A stretch of DNA of 64,000 nt, taken from contig OY720102.1 in the NCBI GenBank assembly GCA_963082875.1, forward strand, positions 6,448,001-6,512,000. The letters are read 5' to 3'. The notes beneath the pieces are model-generated. The model was not told where the DNA came from. It was given only the letters and a program-made list of their open reading frames with translations, and did not search any database. The position numbers were made by a program, and so were the translations under genes. Shown piece by piece: positions 1-10,758 of this stretch. This DNA comes from Corella eumyota. Lineage: Eukaryota; Chordata; Ascidiacea; Phlebobranchia; Corellidae. The stretch's first letter is position 1, and each line of letters starts with the position of its first letter.

Positions 1-962
1 CTAAAAATTAAACCTAATGAGTTGGTTTGGAACCCTGCCACTAGCATTTAAATGTTGTGGGGTGGTCGACCGCTAAATACACTATAAACTCTGGTTACAA
101 GACGTTTTTAAAAGTCAAGCGCAAGGAAGGCGCTTTATTAAAATACAATTGTCTGACTTCCAAACGTTAGGGCATAAAGTCAGGCTAAGTTTAATTGCAA
201 GTCACAGAGTCACATTTTGTTGTAGTTTTTAACTTAGGCCTTACTACCAATAGCCATTTTATTAAACTTAGCTTTAGTGCATTATCTGATAAAAACTTCA
301 AAACTATATTTACTAAACTCCCAACTAATATTACATTTTTGGGGGTAGATTAACGTTAATAAATGGGCCTGTAAACTGTTTATATCGTCGGGCCTGAGCG
401 AATATGATCCGCGAAAGCTGTGCAAATACGGGGTTCTTCACGATACACATGCTTACGCTAATAACCCTGTATCAAATTATCCGATTTTTCGGTCATTAAC
501 AAATTATGCTATCAGAAAGCCTAATCAGCCGTTAAATTTTCATAACCACAAATACCTACTCAACGACGATGTTGCGCTTGTTGTTGAAGTTTCGGCAAAA
601 TAAACATGAAAATGTAGACTTAAAACATGACTAGCGATAACTGGTTGGGTGATGTTGCTTGCTTGTTGAAAATGCATATTCAGTCTGGTGTGATTTGATA
701 AGCAAACAAGTATAAACAAACACATCACAGCAAAGTTTGCCCTGACAAGGGTATGCTAATGGAAAATCTAAAGCCTATATAATCTACATAGATAAACCAT
801 CCTTCTTACACTATTAAACCCTAATTGTGTTACTATAAAACTCTTATATAACGAGTCAAATTTAAATAGAACACGACTATAAAAGTTAAAATCTAACGCC
901 ATTTTTGTATAAGGACAAACTCTGTAAAACCTTGCGAAAAAACTAATATAAAAGTTAAGGGG
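1..962. other. Non-coding stretch, nothing recognised
   Basis: I see no credible exon, RNA gene or repeat on either strand here. The short minus-strand open frame near 540-728 has no recognisable content and no supporting splice context. Part of this interval is probably the 3' UTR and downstream flank of the minus-strand gene whose last exon ends at 963. Confidence 0.4.
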
Positions 963-1072
963 TTACTTTTCCATAGAATCGCTCCATGGGACGGCTTCAC
1001 CTTTAACCATTTGTTGCCACCCGTTCGGAGTTTTCAGCGAAGTCTTAACGGTCTCAGACGCCTTTCTATGTT
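963..1072 (-). CDS. Putative terminal coding exon of an unknown minus-strand gene
   Basis: On the minus strand an acceptor (GCACTTCAG) at 1073-1074 opens a frame reading HRKASETVKTSLKTPNGWQQ and then MVKGEAVPWSDSMEK before a TAA at 963-965. The stretch is richer in G+C than its surroundings and the residue mix looks coding, so I call it the last exon, entered with two bases of a split codon. No upstream exon could be found with confidence in the next 2 kb, and I do not recognise the protein. It could be a chance frame; RNA evidence would settle it. Confidence 0.35.
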
Positions 1073-3109
1073 CTGAAGTGCTACAAGGCGACAGCTACTT
1101 GGTGTTTATAAAAGCGGATACGATTTAATATAAAAACTGGCACTTAAAAATCACGATTCCGTTGCGTTTTTAGGTCAGATGTCTTTCAGTTCAATAACCA
1201 GCTTAGAAAATTAATTTAACGCCAATCTGATCTTAGAAAAACCCGACATTGCCAAATTAAATCAATTTTTAATCGCAATCAACAAAATTCGAACTTTTTT
1301 ACTTTCGTTAATTTGTGTTAACATTTACTAAGTCACAAGGTAACGCTGGGTATAAACATTGCGGTTTTTAGCGATAACTTTTACAGACTAAATGCCGTGC
1401 GCTGTGGTTAGGATTTTGCGCAACTTGAACCTTTAGTTAATAGTTGGTAATTAGTAACCTGGAACAAAGCATGAATAGTTTCACAAGCATGTGCTCTTAA
1501 ACTTAAATTTATGTTACTTTCTATTATTGTTAGTTTGCTAGAATTTTAAAACATCAATCTTAATTAGCTTCTTCATAGGCTTAATGGGCCTGACAAATCA
1601 TCGACTGGTTTACGAGTTTTGTTACTTAGTTCGTTTAACCAAAACATATCGTTCTGGCATTTTGATGTAAAACAGATCTTCTTGAACAATTTTCTCGTCT
1701 TATCATGATTTAAAGCTTTTAATTAAGTTTTTGTCTTGCGATTATAGGCTATGGCCAATTGCGTATCCAGTTATTCCACATAAAAAAATAACAAAAATTG
1801 GCTTTTTTAAATAATATTTTAGATTTTTTAGGAAATAAATGTTTTGCCTATTGTTTATATAAAAGAAACTTCTTACAATTTAAAAACAAAACAAAAATAA
1901 ATAAGTTGTTTAGATACATTTTATCAGCGTAAACAGTTTCTGTTAAAATAAAATTTAAAAATTTTAGTCAGCGAATTTTTGGACCGACTTAAGTATTGTG
2001 TTACGCAATAGGTATTACGTTACGTCATAGTTGTCAGAGCTTTTTGAGACGTCGGATGTGATTATTCTGAACTGTGATGTAGCGTAACAATCACCTGCCA
2101 TTGCTTAAGGGTTAGAATACAGTTGTGACACAGAGGTTTCTGTTGTAATAAATGTTTTTAGGTTATTTTTAGAAGTCATTTCATTTACCTAGACTGAGTT
2201 AAAGTTTCTATATATTCTTTATAGGATGTTCAAACTGTGTCTAATAAACAAAGTAGCCTGTTTTAACGCTTTGCCAAAAAAAATGGCCCTACAAAATAAA
2301 ATTTACAAATAAAAATTAATTAAATAAGATAATATTAATTTTTTTAATACGTATTTTCATTTTTTTATAGAATTATATTGTAAGATTTATTTTTGCGAGA
2401 AAAAAATATTAAGTATTTACTCGTAGATCATTGTAAAATCTTATGCCTGTTATAACTTCTGCTCGATTTGTTGTGAAATGCATTTCACATGTTATAGTAA
2501 TTTAGTGGTTGCGTAATTTTGCCTAAAGATTTTTTTTTACACTATTAGCTGTAAATTTTTTTTGCGAATAGAAAAGTCACAAAAATGTGGGTTTAATAAC
2601 CGGGTTTTTATAACTGTATGCATGCACATATCAGTAAAGTATGTCGGCAAAAGTAATAAAGTTACGCCAATATAAATGATAGGCAAATATGGACATTTGT
2701 TGGCAATGAATTTGTCCGTTTATTGTTTGCTTTAATGCATATAAATTTCTGATTTCAATAAATAACTTTTATTTTGTAAAAACTTATTGTTTAATTAGGT
2801 TCAATGAATTTTGAATTTTTAGAGAGTTTTTATAATTAAATTATTTTTGTAATTTATATACAGATAACTTAATAGAAAATGTTTTATAATCTTCGATCTA
2901 CATTTATCCTTAAAACTACTGTTATTTTCCATCACCTTTAACTGCCATATTCATTCCCATTATGGCATTTTAAGCGCAGACTTAAACTTTTTCTGCCACT
3001 TGATAAAGTGGAAAGTGGCAGAAATTTGAAAGAGACAATTTAACATTTACAAACTTTAAAAAAAACAAATTTGCATTCAAATAAAAAACAAGATTGTTGC
3101 AAAAGTGAA
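1073..3109. other. Intergenic or intronic AT-rich DNA
   Basis: AT-rich sequence without a recognisable coding exon on either strand. The distal part may be intron of the minus-strand gene ending at 963, and the part just before 3110 must hold the promoter and 5' UTR of eif1ad. No repeat family shared with the rest of the window was seen. Confidence 0.4.
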
Positions 3110-4257
3110 ATGACTTCAGCTACAAAGAGAAAACATGTGGTTAAAGAAATGTTGGAAAATTTTGACTTGCCAGAGTCACATCAAACTATTGTAAAGGTAA
3201 AATCAATTTTTTAACCTAGCTTTTAAAGCAGCATGGTGTAATGGCCAGAATACTTGTCTTCACTAGATGAGATCATGGGTTCGATCCCCACTGCTGTCAT
3301 GCTGTAGTACCTTGAGTAAGGCGCTATAAAAGGTATAAACTCCTGCTAAGCCAACACTTAATCAGCAGGTTATAAATAGTAGGCAATGATATTCTATAGT
3401 ACTCCAAACTGCTAAAGGCAACTCGAGACTGGATTGGGGTATTTGATGGTACTCTATACTTATGCTGTGAAGTCGACCTTTACACATTAAGGATAAATAA
3501 ATGCGAGAAAAAAATTGGCTAGATTTAAATTATTATAAAAAGTATATAAATCGAATTAATGTTTGTCAAAAGGTTTAAATATAATTTTGGTAATCACTTA
3601 GGTGTTACGTGCCCCAGGTTCAAATTTACATGAGGTTTTAACACCAACTGGAGAGACTTATTTAGCCAGTCTTCCAACTAAATTTCGCAAAAATATCTGG
3701 ATCAAAAGAGGTTAAAAAATATTTATTATATTTACCAAATAATGTGTTTTAGCAGTTTAAGTACATTTTAAATAATTCATGGTATACTTACCCTTTTTTA
3801 ATATTTGTAATGGAATTTAATTTTTTTAATTTCAGGAGATTATGTTGTGACTGAGCCTATAATTGAAGGTGACAAAGTAAAGGGTGAAATCGTTCGAATT
3901 TTGTATCCGCAACATATCAAAATAATAAAGAAAGAAAACAAGTGGTGATTTTTTATTATTTACAACTTGTTACATTTTGAATCATCTTAAATTTTAAATT
4001 TAAAAAAATTTCTAATTTCAAATTTTTGTTAAACCAGGCCACAAGAGTTCGAAACAATTACCAACATTCAACCTCAAGTTCAAATCCCGGTAAAAGACAC
4101 TGTAAGAGTCGAACATAATGGAAGCAGCGCTGGGGAGAGTAGCGATGAAGACGAAGATGACTTCTCAGACATTCCTCCTAACACCAATCGTCCTCCAGAA
4201 CATTTGATCACGGATTCTGAGGATGAGACATCGGATGAAGAGGAGATTGAACATTAA
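3110..4257 (+). CDS. eif1ad: EIF1A domain-containing protein (EIF1AD, haponin)
   Basis: Four exons: 3110-3196, 3602-3710, 3836-3944 and 4038-4257, all with GT-AG introns, giving 174 aa (human EIF1AD is 165). The start [13 protein letters not shown] matches the human start almost residue for residue. The centre carries the S1/eIF1A-type OB fold with [15 protein letters not shown], the family's most conserved block (about residues 50-72). The C-terminus is acidic ([12 protein letters not shown] and later [10 protein letters not shown]), as in the family. EIF1AD is a nuclear relative of eIF1A implicated in ribosome biogenesis and stress response; that is known for the family, not shown here. Intron 1 carries a tRNA-derived SINE. 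An AATAAA near 4532 lies a few bases from the poly(A) signal of the convergent gene on the other strand. Confidence 0.95.
3228..3514 (+). repeat. tRNA-derived SINE, copy 1 (eif1ad intron 1)
   Basis: The head has an RNA polymerase III A box (TGGTGTAATGG) and B box (GGTTCGATCCC) about 40 bases apart. A conserved body follows (CTTGAGTAAGGCGCTATAAA, then CAACTCGAGACTGG) and an end of the type AAGGATAAA plus A-rich tail. The same roughly 290-bp sequence recurs six more times in this window in both orientations. Confidence 0.85.
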
Positions 4258-4586
4258 ATATTTTTTGAAATGCTGGATTATGATTTAAATTTTCAGATTT
4301 TTTTTTTTAATCTATTATTTTTTTGTGTAATTGTATTAATTAATATTCTGAGCTTTACCATAAGCAATGTGACCCAAATAGGTGGGAGTCTATTAAATGG
4401 ATTTTATATATTAAGTAATTTAAAATTGGTGGGTTTAAGAATAAAATTTGATGGAATTATGCAACACTTTTTTTGTACATTGACCCTAAAAAATTTAAAG
4501 GTACCAATATGTATGTAATTTCATTCCCAAATAAAAATGGTGAAAAAAATTAGTGGGTTTATTAAATGAACGTTACAAATATATTT

Positions 4587-5432
4587 TTATCTGTAATCGG
4601 TCGTCATGGCATTTTTAACTGTGGTGAAAGGCGTCATAGATATTATATTCCGCTGGATGGACTTTTTCAAATTGTCTGGTTTTTTGTGGTAGGGTGGTAT
4701 TGGTTGAAGGGGGCTGTATAAACTTTTGTTAAAATGTTTTTCGTCGTGTGCAGCGTCTATATCCTTATTGTAGGGCATGTTATTTAAAGCTTGGTCAAAA
4801 GGTAAATCGTAACTGTCGCCGTACCCCTGGTTGTTTGTTAAAGTGGGAATAAAATGCATTTGCTTGTTCGCGTTTTTTTCAGTCTGTGCGTTACCGACCA
4901 TACAGATACTGTTTCGTAAATTGCACTCCTGAATGTATCTTCTTAATCGTGGGTTTCTATGAGTTTCCAATTCGGCTTGCTTATCGAAGATTTCAGAATT
5001 CTGGTTTCTGTTATAAATTAGAGTTTGTTTTTCAACGACACGTGGAACTTTGGATGCCTGGCGATAGGTTCCTACCGTTACCCCGCTTAAGGCTGCACCA
5101 AATGTTGATTTAGTTGGCAAAATTGGTGAATTTTTAACTTTGTAATCTTCTTGATCTTTAGGTTTTTGTCTTTCGTTTAACAATAACTCCGGGTCATTTA
5201 GGGAGATTTTCCATGCTCCAATTTTCCGACAAAAGGTTCGCTTTATTTGAACTGGTGCATTGGGTGAAGGAGTCTGTTTTAAAATCTTTTTTCTACTTTG
5301 AATAATCTTTTTCACCCCGATGAGGATAAAAAAAATTTCATTCACATTTTTAACATATTTTCCCGCCTTTAATTTGACACCTGTGTATCTATGTCGAAAT
5401 CGCGTAATTTTATACTGCCGTAAAGTTTGCAA
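4587..5432 (-). CDS. Orphan basic protein, 281 aa
   Basis: A single open frame of 281 codons running from the ATG at 5432 to a stop at 4587. The predicted protein is rich in Lys, Arg, Asn and Gln, has no signal peptide, and one modestly hydrophobic patch near residues 33-42. I recognise no domain. Support for a real gene: its length in AT-rich DNA, a minus-strand AATAAA just downstream (near 4557-4562), and a tidy tail-to-tail position against eif1ad. The first 30-40 residues could instead be an intron or 5' UTR, since no coding signature distinguishes them. It may be a fast-evolving lineage-specific gene. Confidence 0.6.
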   Translation of the reverse strand: MQTLRQYKITRFRHRYTGVKLKAGKYVKNVNEIFFILIGVKKIIQSRKKILKQTPSPNAPVQIKRTFCRKIGAWKISLNDPELLLNERQKPKDQEDYKVKNSPILPTKSTFGAALSGVTVGTYRQASKVPRVVEKQTLIYNRNQNSEIFDKQAELETHRNPRLRRYIQECNLRNSICMVGNAQTEKNANKQMHFIPTLTNNQGYGDSYDLPFDQALNNMPYNKDIDAAHDEKHFNKSLYSPLQPIPPYHKKPDNLKKSIQRNIISMTPFTTVKNAMTTDYR

Positions 5433-5951
5433 CTATGTTTATATATTCCTGTGTTATGGCGCAACCGTTTATGGTTATTTGCCTATTGACGTGAAATTCT
5501 ATTACGTAATTGAATGAGGAAATATTTAACTTTAAAACGAAAGCTGGCAAATAAACTTTATTTACCTACAGACCTACGACGTTGTAATTTGCATGTTTTG
5601 TGAGTCTAATAAATTATAATCAGGCGATCGTGATAATTTATCAGTTTGCTAGTAGCAGTTATGTTTTATGTGTCTGTAAATAATTTGCAGACTTGCAAAA
5701 GTAAATAAGTTGTTAAGGAAAAAGCATTGTGCCTGACTGCCTGTCTTATATCTTTTAGTGCAGTCCCCAGTCTGCCAGTCGGAAAATCTTTTAAAAACAT
5801 TTTAATCTTTTTAGGTATAATCATACTTACTTGTGAATTTAAAAATATAAAAATTTTTAAACAAAAAACCTGCCAATAAGGACTAGAGACCACAGATAAA
5901 TAGTTAAAGAAATCTTTTGAAATCTGTAAAGTTAAAAACGAAATCAAAGGA
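5433..5951. promoter_or_regulatory. Divergent spacer between the orphan gene and banf1
   Basis: About 520 bp separate the start codons of the minus-strand orphan ORF and plus-strand banf1, so both promoters and 5' UTRs must lie here if the gene models hold. I see no TATA box in a convincing position. The minus-strand open frame across 5666-6064 is a shadow of banf1 exon 1 and its leader. Confidence 0.4.
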
Positions 5952-6729
5952 ATGTCTTCCACATCACAGAAGCTTAAAGAATTTGTGGCTGAACCAATGG
6001 GTGATAAATGCATAACCGAGGTTGCCGGAATCGGCCCCGTTTTGGGTGAAAGGTTAAGTAACAATGGATATGATAAGGTAAGTAGTGCCTATTTTGTTTA
6101 TATCTATGTAACTCTATTAAATGAAAGTAATGTTAAAAGCATTGCTTTTATTCTGTAAAAATAGCATTGCTTTTATTCTGTAAAAAATTTGATGCCAAAT
6201 GCATGTAACTGAACTGGCAGTTTGGTGTAAAACCGGCAGCTTGGTGTAATGGTAAGAACACTTGCTACACCACACATGAGGTCGTGGGTACAATCCCCAC
6301 TGAGCTCATGCTGTAGCGCCCTTGAGTAAGGCGCTATAAACGGTACGAACTCCTGCTGACCCAGCACTTAATCAGCAGCATAATTGTCGGGCAATTATAA
6401 TCCATAATATCCCAAACTGCCACAGGCAACTCGAGACTGGGTCGGAGTAACTGATGTTACTCTACGTTTAAGTCGCGCATTCAACTTTTCCACATTGAGG
6501 ATAAAGATATATACAAAAAAAAAAACACTATAAAACATATTAAACCAAGTTTATGATTAATGAAAAAATTTCTTTTATTTAGGCTTACGTACTTCTTGGA
6601 CAGTTTTTGATACTTAAAAAAGATGAAGAACTGTTTAAAGAATGGCTCAAAGATGAAATAAAAGCCAATAAAAAACAGTCTGGGGATGCTTATACATGCT
6701 TTAAACAGTGGTGCGATGCATTTTTGTAA
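5952..6729 (+). CDS. banf1: Barrier-to-autointegration factor (BAF/BANF1)
   Basis: Two exons, 5952-6077 and 6583-6729, give 90 aa (human BAF is 89). BAF is a small dimeric DNA-bridging protein that binds LEM-domain proteins and lamins and shapes chromatin at the nuclear envelope. The match is clear throughout: an N-terminal [12 protein letters not shown] block, the helix-hairpin-helix [12 protein letters not shown] (about residues 24-35) that contacts the DNA backbone, then [17 protein letters not shown] and the ending WCDAFL. The phase-0 intron falls right after GYDK. The Ser/Thr residues near the N-terminus that VRK kinases phosphorylate in animals are conserved in type. The intron holds a SINE and a short tandem duplication (about 6137-6186). 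Confidence 0.96.
6235..6528 (+). repeat. tRNA-derived SINE, copy 2 (banf1 intron)
   Basis: One of the best preserved copies: A box TGGTGTAATGG, then a B box region GGTACAATCCC with one change from consensus, the GAGTAAGGCGCTATAAA body, a CAACTCGAGACTGG block and a GATAAAGATATATAC end followed by an A-run. Just upstream (6214-6233) a partial second head (GGCAGTTTGGTGTAA) suggests a small duplication at the 5' end. Confidence 0.88.
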
Positions 6730-7634
6730 AGTTAATCGGTATTGACCCGATAAACTTTTGGGGGGTGTATTGTTTACGATAATCACTGACAATATTTTAA
6801 ATTTATTTACTCAGATATTTTTACTCTGCAAAGTTGGCTAGTGTAATAGTTTTATCTTTTGTACATATTATTTAAGTTGCCATAAAAAATAACAGTTAAG
6901 TTAAAGGTTTCGGACAATTCCAGAAGCATATATATATCTGTAATTTTAAATATATATGTAAGATAAAAAATTTCTATTAATGTTGCAGTATCTTATAAAG
7001 AACAACTCTTCTATTTAATTGCCTCAATCCCTGAGTTCTCCTTAGATTTAGTGTTAAATTGTCATAAGGTTAATGAAACATTAAGTTTCCCTTTCGTTTG
7101 TTTCAATTAGCACTTTTTTCCAACCCCAGCCATTCTATTTGTGTCAAAAATAACTTTTTGATTGCATTATTGTTAATAATCTAAACACTTTTTTCATACT
7201 TGGGTTTTATCTTTGTAACAAATAAATAGTTTATTGTTTTTGTAGATGTGAAATTGTCGATTTTAACTAATTAAAATTTATTTTTTCCGCTTTATTGTGG
7301 CATTGTCACTTTTATTTAAAGTGTAAGACTGACTAAATAAGTTTTGAAATCCAAAAAATAACATCATATTTGTAGTGAGCAATAAGCAATAAGTATAATT
7401 TTTATTTTAATTAATATTTAATGTATAAAATTTTTACTTTCAAATTTTTATTTATTTATAAAAAAAGTTAATTTAAAGTTGACGCAAATTTTCTAAAGCA
7501 GCTATGTTAAAAAAATTTATTATGATCAATTTAAAAAAAAGTAATAATCTCGTTGGCATATGGCTTAATTAGTTCTTAAAAAGTATGGCTTTTTTAAATT
7601 TGATGGCTGTAGTCGAAAAATTGGGTACTCATAA
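6730..7634. other. 3' flanks of banf1 and of the convergent small gene
   Basis: AT-rich sequence without coding content. It must contain the banf1 3' UTR and, on the minus strand, the 3' UTR of the small gene ending at 7635; TTTATTTATTTATAAA near 7449 would supply AATAAA on the minus strand. No shared repeat was recognised. Confidence 0.4.
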
Positions 7635-8347
7635 TTAAAACTTTAGTTCATAAACATCTGTAAAAAAATTATATGTTAACTCATAATAAAAAAAACTGTT
7701 GGTCTACTGTACATAGTAGAATTTAAAATTGGTTTCATATAAATTTAATACATTTAGTGCCATGTTTTAGGCACAAGATAGCATGACTTAAAACAAAAAT
7801 TTTAATGTTAAGTATACAGGATATATGTTTACACACAGACTACTTACGGCTTTTCTCAAAATGTCGCCTTTCCCTATGAGTTGGGGCTTCTATTTTCCAT
7901 TGACATCGTTCTTCAATCTCAATATTTCTCGATGGACTAAAAACTGAGCTTTCGAAATTTTCCTGTGTTATAGTTAAAAAGAGCATTTAAACATTTTTTT
8001 ATATCAAATACTGAATTATTTTTTGGAAACTATTTACTTTTTTAAATGCTGTTTTATCCTCAATGTAGCATAAACCTAACTTGCCTAAATTTTTAGGTAA
8101 TTTTGTTTTAAATCATGTAAGCAGTCATATAAATTTTCTAAAAAAAGAGGTTGGGCCGGATATATACTCTACAATGCATATAAAATGTTGTAGCACTGAA
8201 GAAGCTAAAATTTGTTAGTTTTTTGCACAACAAGCTTACCCTATAATGTTTTCGTTCTGTTCTGCACCACGACTGAGATTTGTTCAATTCTACTGCACAC
8301 CACGACTCTCGTGAATTACCCACCGCATCTAAGTCTATTTGCGACAT
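7635..8347 (-). CDS. Small spliced gene of unknown function, 81 aa
   Basis: Minus-strand exons 8240-8347, 7848-7962 and 7635-7657 join in frame. Exon 1 starts MSQIDLDAVGNSRESWC and ends at a GTAAGC donor. Exon 2 lies between a good CAG acceptor and a GTAAGT donor. Exon 3 adds seven residues (HVYELKF) and a TAA. The product is hydrophilic with three Cys, two of them in SWC motifs (ESWC, QSWC), and a basic ERR patch; there is no signal peptide or membrane segment. I do not recognise a family. It is head-to-head with fars2, about 440 bp between start codons. The last tiny exon is the weakest part of the model. Confidence 0.6.
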
Positions 8348-8783
8348 GGCTAGAGTTCTTCAAAAGCAAAATTTCGTTCCTAAATAACTCAGACCGCAAG
8401 AATAAAAACGTCTTTTGCTCGAAAGTGATAGCGTCCGTTGCTTGGTTACTGACCGGGTGGTGTGGCATAAAAATCGGTACTAAATTGAAAAAAATTTGTT
8501 TATAGAAATTTTAGGTTTAATTTTAAATTAAAAATATGTAAATTAATATTTGCAACAATGTATTTTTTACTATAAATAGTGCACGTAAAGATTATTTATT
8601 TCTATGTTAGTCAAGGCGGGTTTTCAGTAAAACAGCTGATTGTTGTTGTAGCACGTGATTGTTATCAACATCCCCTCAACCTGAGGAAGAGCAACGGTAA
8701 TACACGGTATTTACGTTAATTTTGAGCTTAATTATAAATATTTTGTTAGTCTTAGATTAATAAAACAATAGCTGACCTATGTA
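8348..8783. promoter_or_regulatory. Bidirectional promoter region, small gene and fars2
   Basis: The two start codons are 436 bp apart and point away from each other. A CACGTG E-box lies near 8652 in a short GC-richer patch (8608-8700). No TATA box is obvious. A shared promoter is inference from the spacing. Confidence 0.45.
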
Positions 8784-10205
8784 ATGTATTTAACAAATCG
8801 ATTTATCAAAATTTATTCTTGCAAACGAACAATTGGATTTTTAAACGAATTGCTTGCAAAAAATTACTCAACAACAACTAAATGCAAAATTTTGGTTTTA
8901 AAAAATCGACAAACATTAACTAAAAAAAACATACATAGCAATGTTGTGCAAAATAACATTCTTAAATCATCAAAAAAAATCCCATCAAATATTATTCAAG
9001 TCAACGGGAAAGATTACAAGAGAGACAGTTGGACAAATGTTACCCCAAAAATTAACGAGTTTGTCGGCCGAAATCTTCATTTGCAAAAAGACCATCCAAT
9101 TTACTTAATTAAAGATGCCATAGTTCAGCATTTCTACAAAACCTATGTAAAAGCCAGAAGAGTTCCTTTGTTTGCTGTGTTTGACAACATTTCTCCTGTT
9201 GTTTCTACGAAACAAAACTTTGATTCGATGTTAATTAAAGAAGACCACGTGACCCGAAAGAAATCTGATAATTATTACATCAACAAAGACACTCTTCTTC
9301 GTGCACACACTACTGCACATGAAAACGATTTAATTAAATCCGGTTTAAACCAGTTTTTAATATGTGGTGATGTTTATAGAAGGGACACAATCGATTCGAC
9401 TCATTTTCCTGTTTTCCATCAAATGGAGGGTGTGCGGTTGTTTAACCATCAGCAACTATTTTCCGATTCTGAGCATCCGGAAGAGCTGCGCTTGTTTGAA
9501 GAAGACGGTCGGGAACAAACTGATAAGCAAGCTTGTCATTCATTGGAAGCCTCCAAACTAATGGAATATCACCTTAAAACAACCATAGAAAAATGCATGT
9601 TTGAGTTATTCGGTAAAGGGATACAATGTCGATGGATAGATGCCTTTTTTCCATTTACACATCCTTCATTTGAACTGGAAATTAAGTATCAAGGAGAATG
9701 GGTTGAGATGCTGGGCTGCGGAATTTTAAGGCAGGAAATTTTGAACAAGGCCGGGGCAGTAGACAGAATTGGCTGGGCCTTTGGTCTTGGTCTTGAAAGA
9801 CTCGCCATGAAGTTATTCCAAATCCCTGATATCAGATTCTTCTGGAATCAGAGCGATGCCTTTTTGTCGCAGTTTCGGGGAGCAAAAAATATTCATGACA
9901 TCAGGTTTCAGCCACTAATTAGTAAACAACCTGCTGTCCACAATGACCTGTCATTTTATGTAACTGATCAATTTAATGAGAACGATTTTCATGACATGGT
10001 TCGAAATATTGACGACAATGGCTTAGTCGAGAGCATCGTTTTGGTTGACCAATTTAAAAACGAAAAAATAGGGCAGACCAGTCTTTGTTATCGCATTTTT
10101 TACAGGCACACATCTCGCACACTTTCCAAACAAGAGATCAATGAAATCGAAATTAAAATAAAAAAAGCTGTAGAAGCTGAACTTAATGTAAAAGGAAGGT
10201 GGTAG
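8784..10205 (+). CDS. fars2: Mitochondrial phenylalanyl-tRNA synthetase (FARS2)
   Basis: An intronless 473-codon gene (human FARS2 is 451 aa). The enzyme is a monomeric class II synthetase that charges mitochondrial tRNA-Phe. The N-terminus is basic and hydroxylated with few acids (MYLTNRFIKIYSCKR...), typical of a mitochondrial targeting peptide. Landmarks: RAHTTAHENDLIKSG (residues 173-187), then GDVYRRDTIDSTHFPVFHQM, which is motif 2, and GWAFGLGLERLAM (residues 330-342), which is motif 3. The C-terminal part beginning KQPAVHNDLSFYV is the ferredoxin-fold anticodon-binding domain. All key blocks are present with no break. Lack of introns is notable next to intron-rich neighbours. Confidence 0.97.
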   Translation: MYLTNRFIKIYSCKRTIGFLNELLAKNYSTTTKCKILVLKNRQTLTKKNIHSNVVQNNILKSSKKIPSNIIQVNGKDYKRDSWTNVTPKINEFVGRNLHLQKDHPIYLIKDAIVQHFYKTYVKARRVPLFAVFDNISPVVSTKQNFDSMLIKEDHVTRKKSDNYYINKDTLLRAHTTAHENDLIKSGLNQFLICGDVYRRDTIDSTHFPVFHQMEGVRLFNHQQLFSDSEHPEELRLFEEDGREQTDKQACHSLEASKLMEYHLKTTIEKCMFELFGKGIQCRWIDAFFPFTHPSFELEIKYQGEWVEMLGCGILRQEILNKAGAVDRIGWAFGLGLERLAMKLFQIPDIRFFWNQSDAFLSQFRGAKNIHDIRFQPLISKQPAVHNDLSFYVTDQFNENDFHDMVRNIDDNGLVESIVLVDQFKNEKIGQTSLCYRIFYRHTSRTLSKQEINEIEIKIKKAVEAELNVKGRW

Positions 10206-10758
10206 TTTATAGCTATCCCAATATTAAATTGTTCATCTTTATTTATTTACAGAGCTGCTGTATTTAGTAAAGCCTTTTTTTGTAATTATTCGATATTGAT
10301 TTTTATTTATTTGAAAACTGTTTTATGTTAAAGTCTGTCAATTAAAAATGGTAATTTGAATAATTACCTTACCATATTATGTGTCATTTAATCACAAGAA
10401 TTAAGGGATTTATTTTATAAATTTTTAATTTATTTATATTTTTGTTTTTTAATTTGACATTAACAAAAAAAATGTTTGTTTTCAATATAACAGAGTTAGT
10501 TTATTGCTGAAATGAGTAAATTATGTTTAAAATCAATATAATAATTTAGTCAGGCTTTCATCCATTTAAATAACATTATTATTTTGTATAATTAGCCTAA
10601 TAAAACATTCATAATGCATAATGACAAAAACTAGCACAATCATTAGGCAGGTTAAAGCCTGAAACTTGATACGCAACGTATTGGCAAAAATCAATTTATT
10701 GTTTAGTGGTTTGGTTGTTAATTTAATTCATCCAAAAAGATTCAGCAGCCAAGCAAAA
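10206..10758. other. Spacer between fars2 and the membrane-protein pseudogene
   Basis: AT-rich, no exon recognised. It contains the fars2 3' UTR. The open frame continues upstream of 10759 to a TTG near 10666, but the first ATG in frame is at 10759. Confidence 0.4.

Noticed and set aside
540-728. 62-codon minus-strand open frame
   Set aside because: No splice context, no recognisable residues; expected by chance.
3228-3310. True tRNA gene
   Set aside because: A and B boxes are present but there is no acceptor stem closure, and the same sequence continues into a conserved SINE body in all copies.
8212-8505. 97-codon plus-strand open frame between the small gene and fars2
   Set aside because: It lies opposite exon 1 of the minus-strand gene and reads as unstructured Phe/Leu-rich peptide, so I treat it as a shadow.
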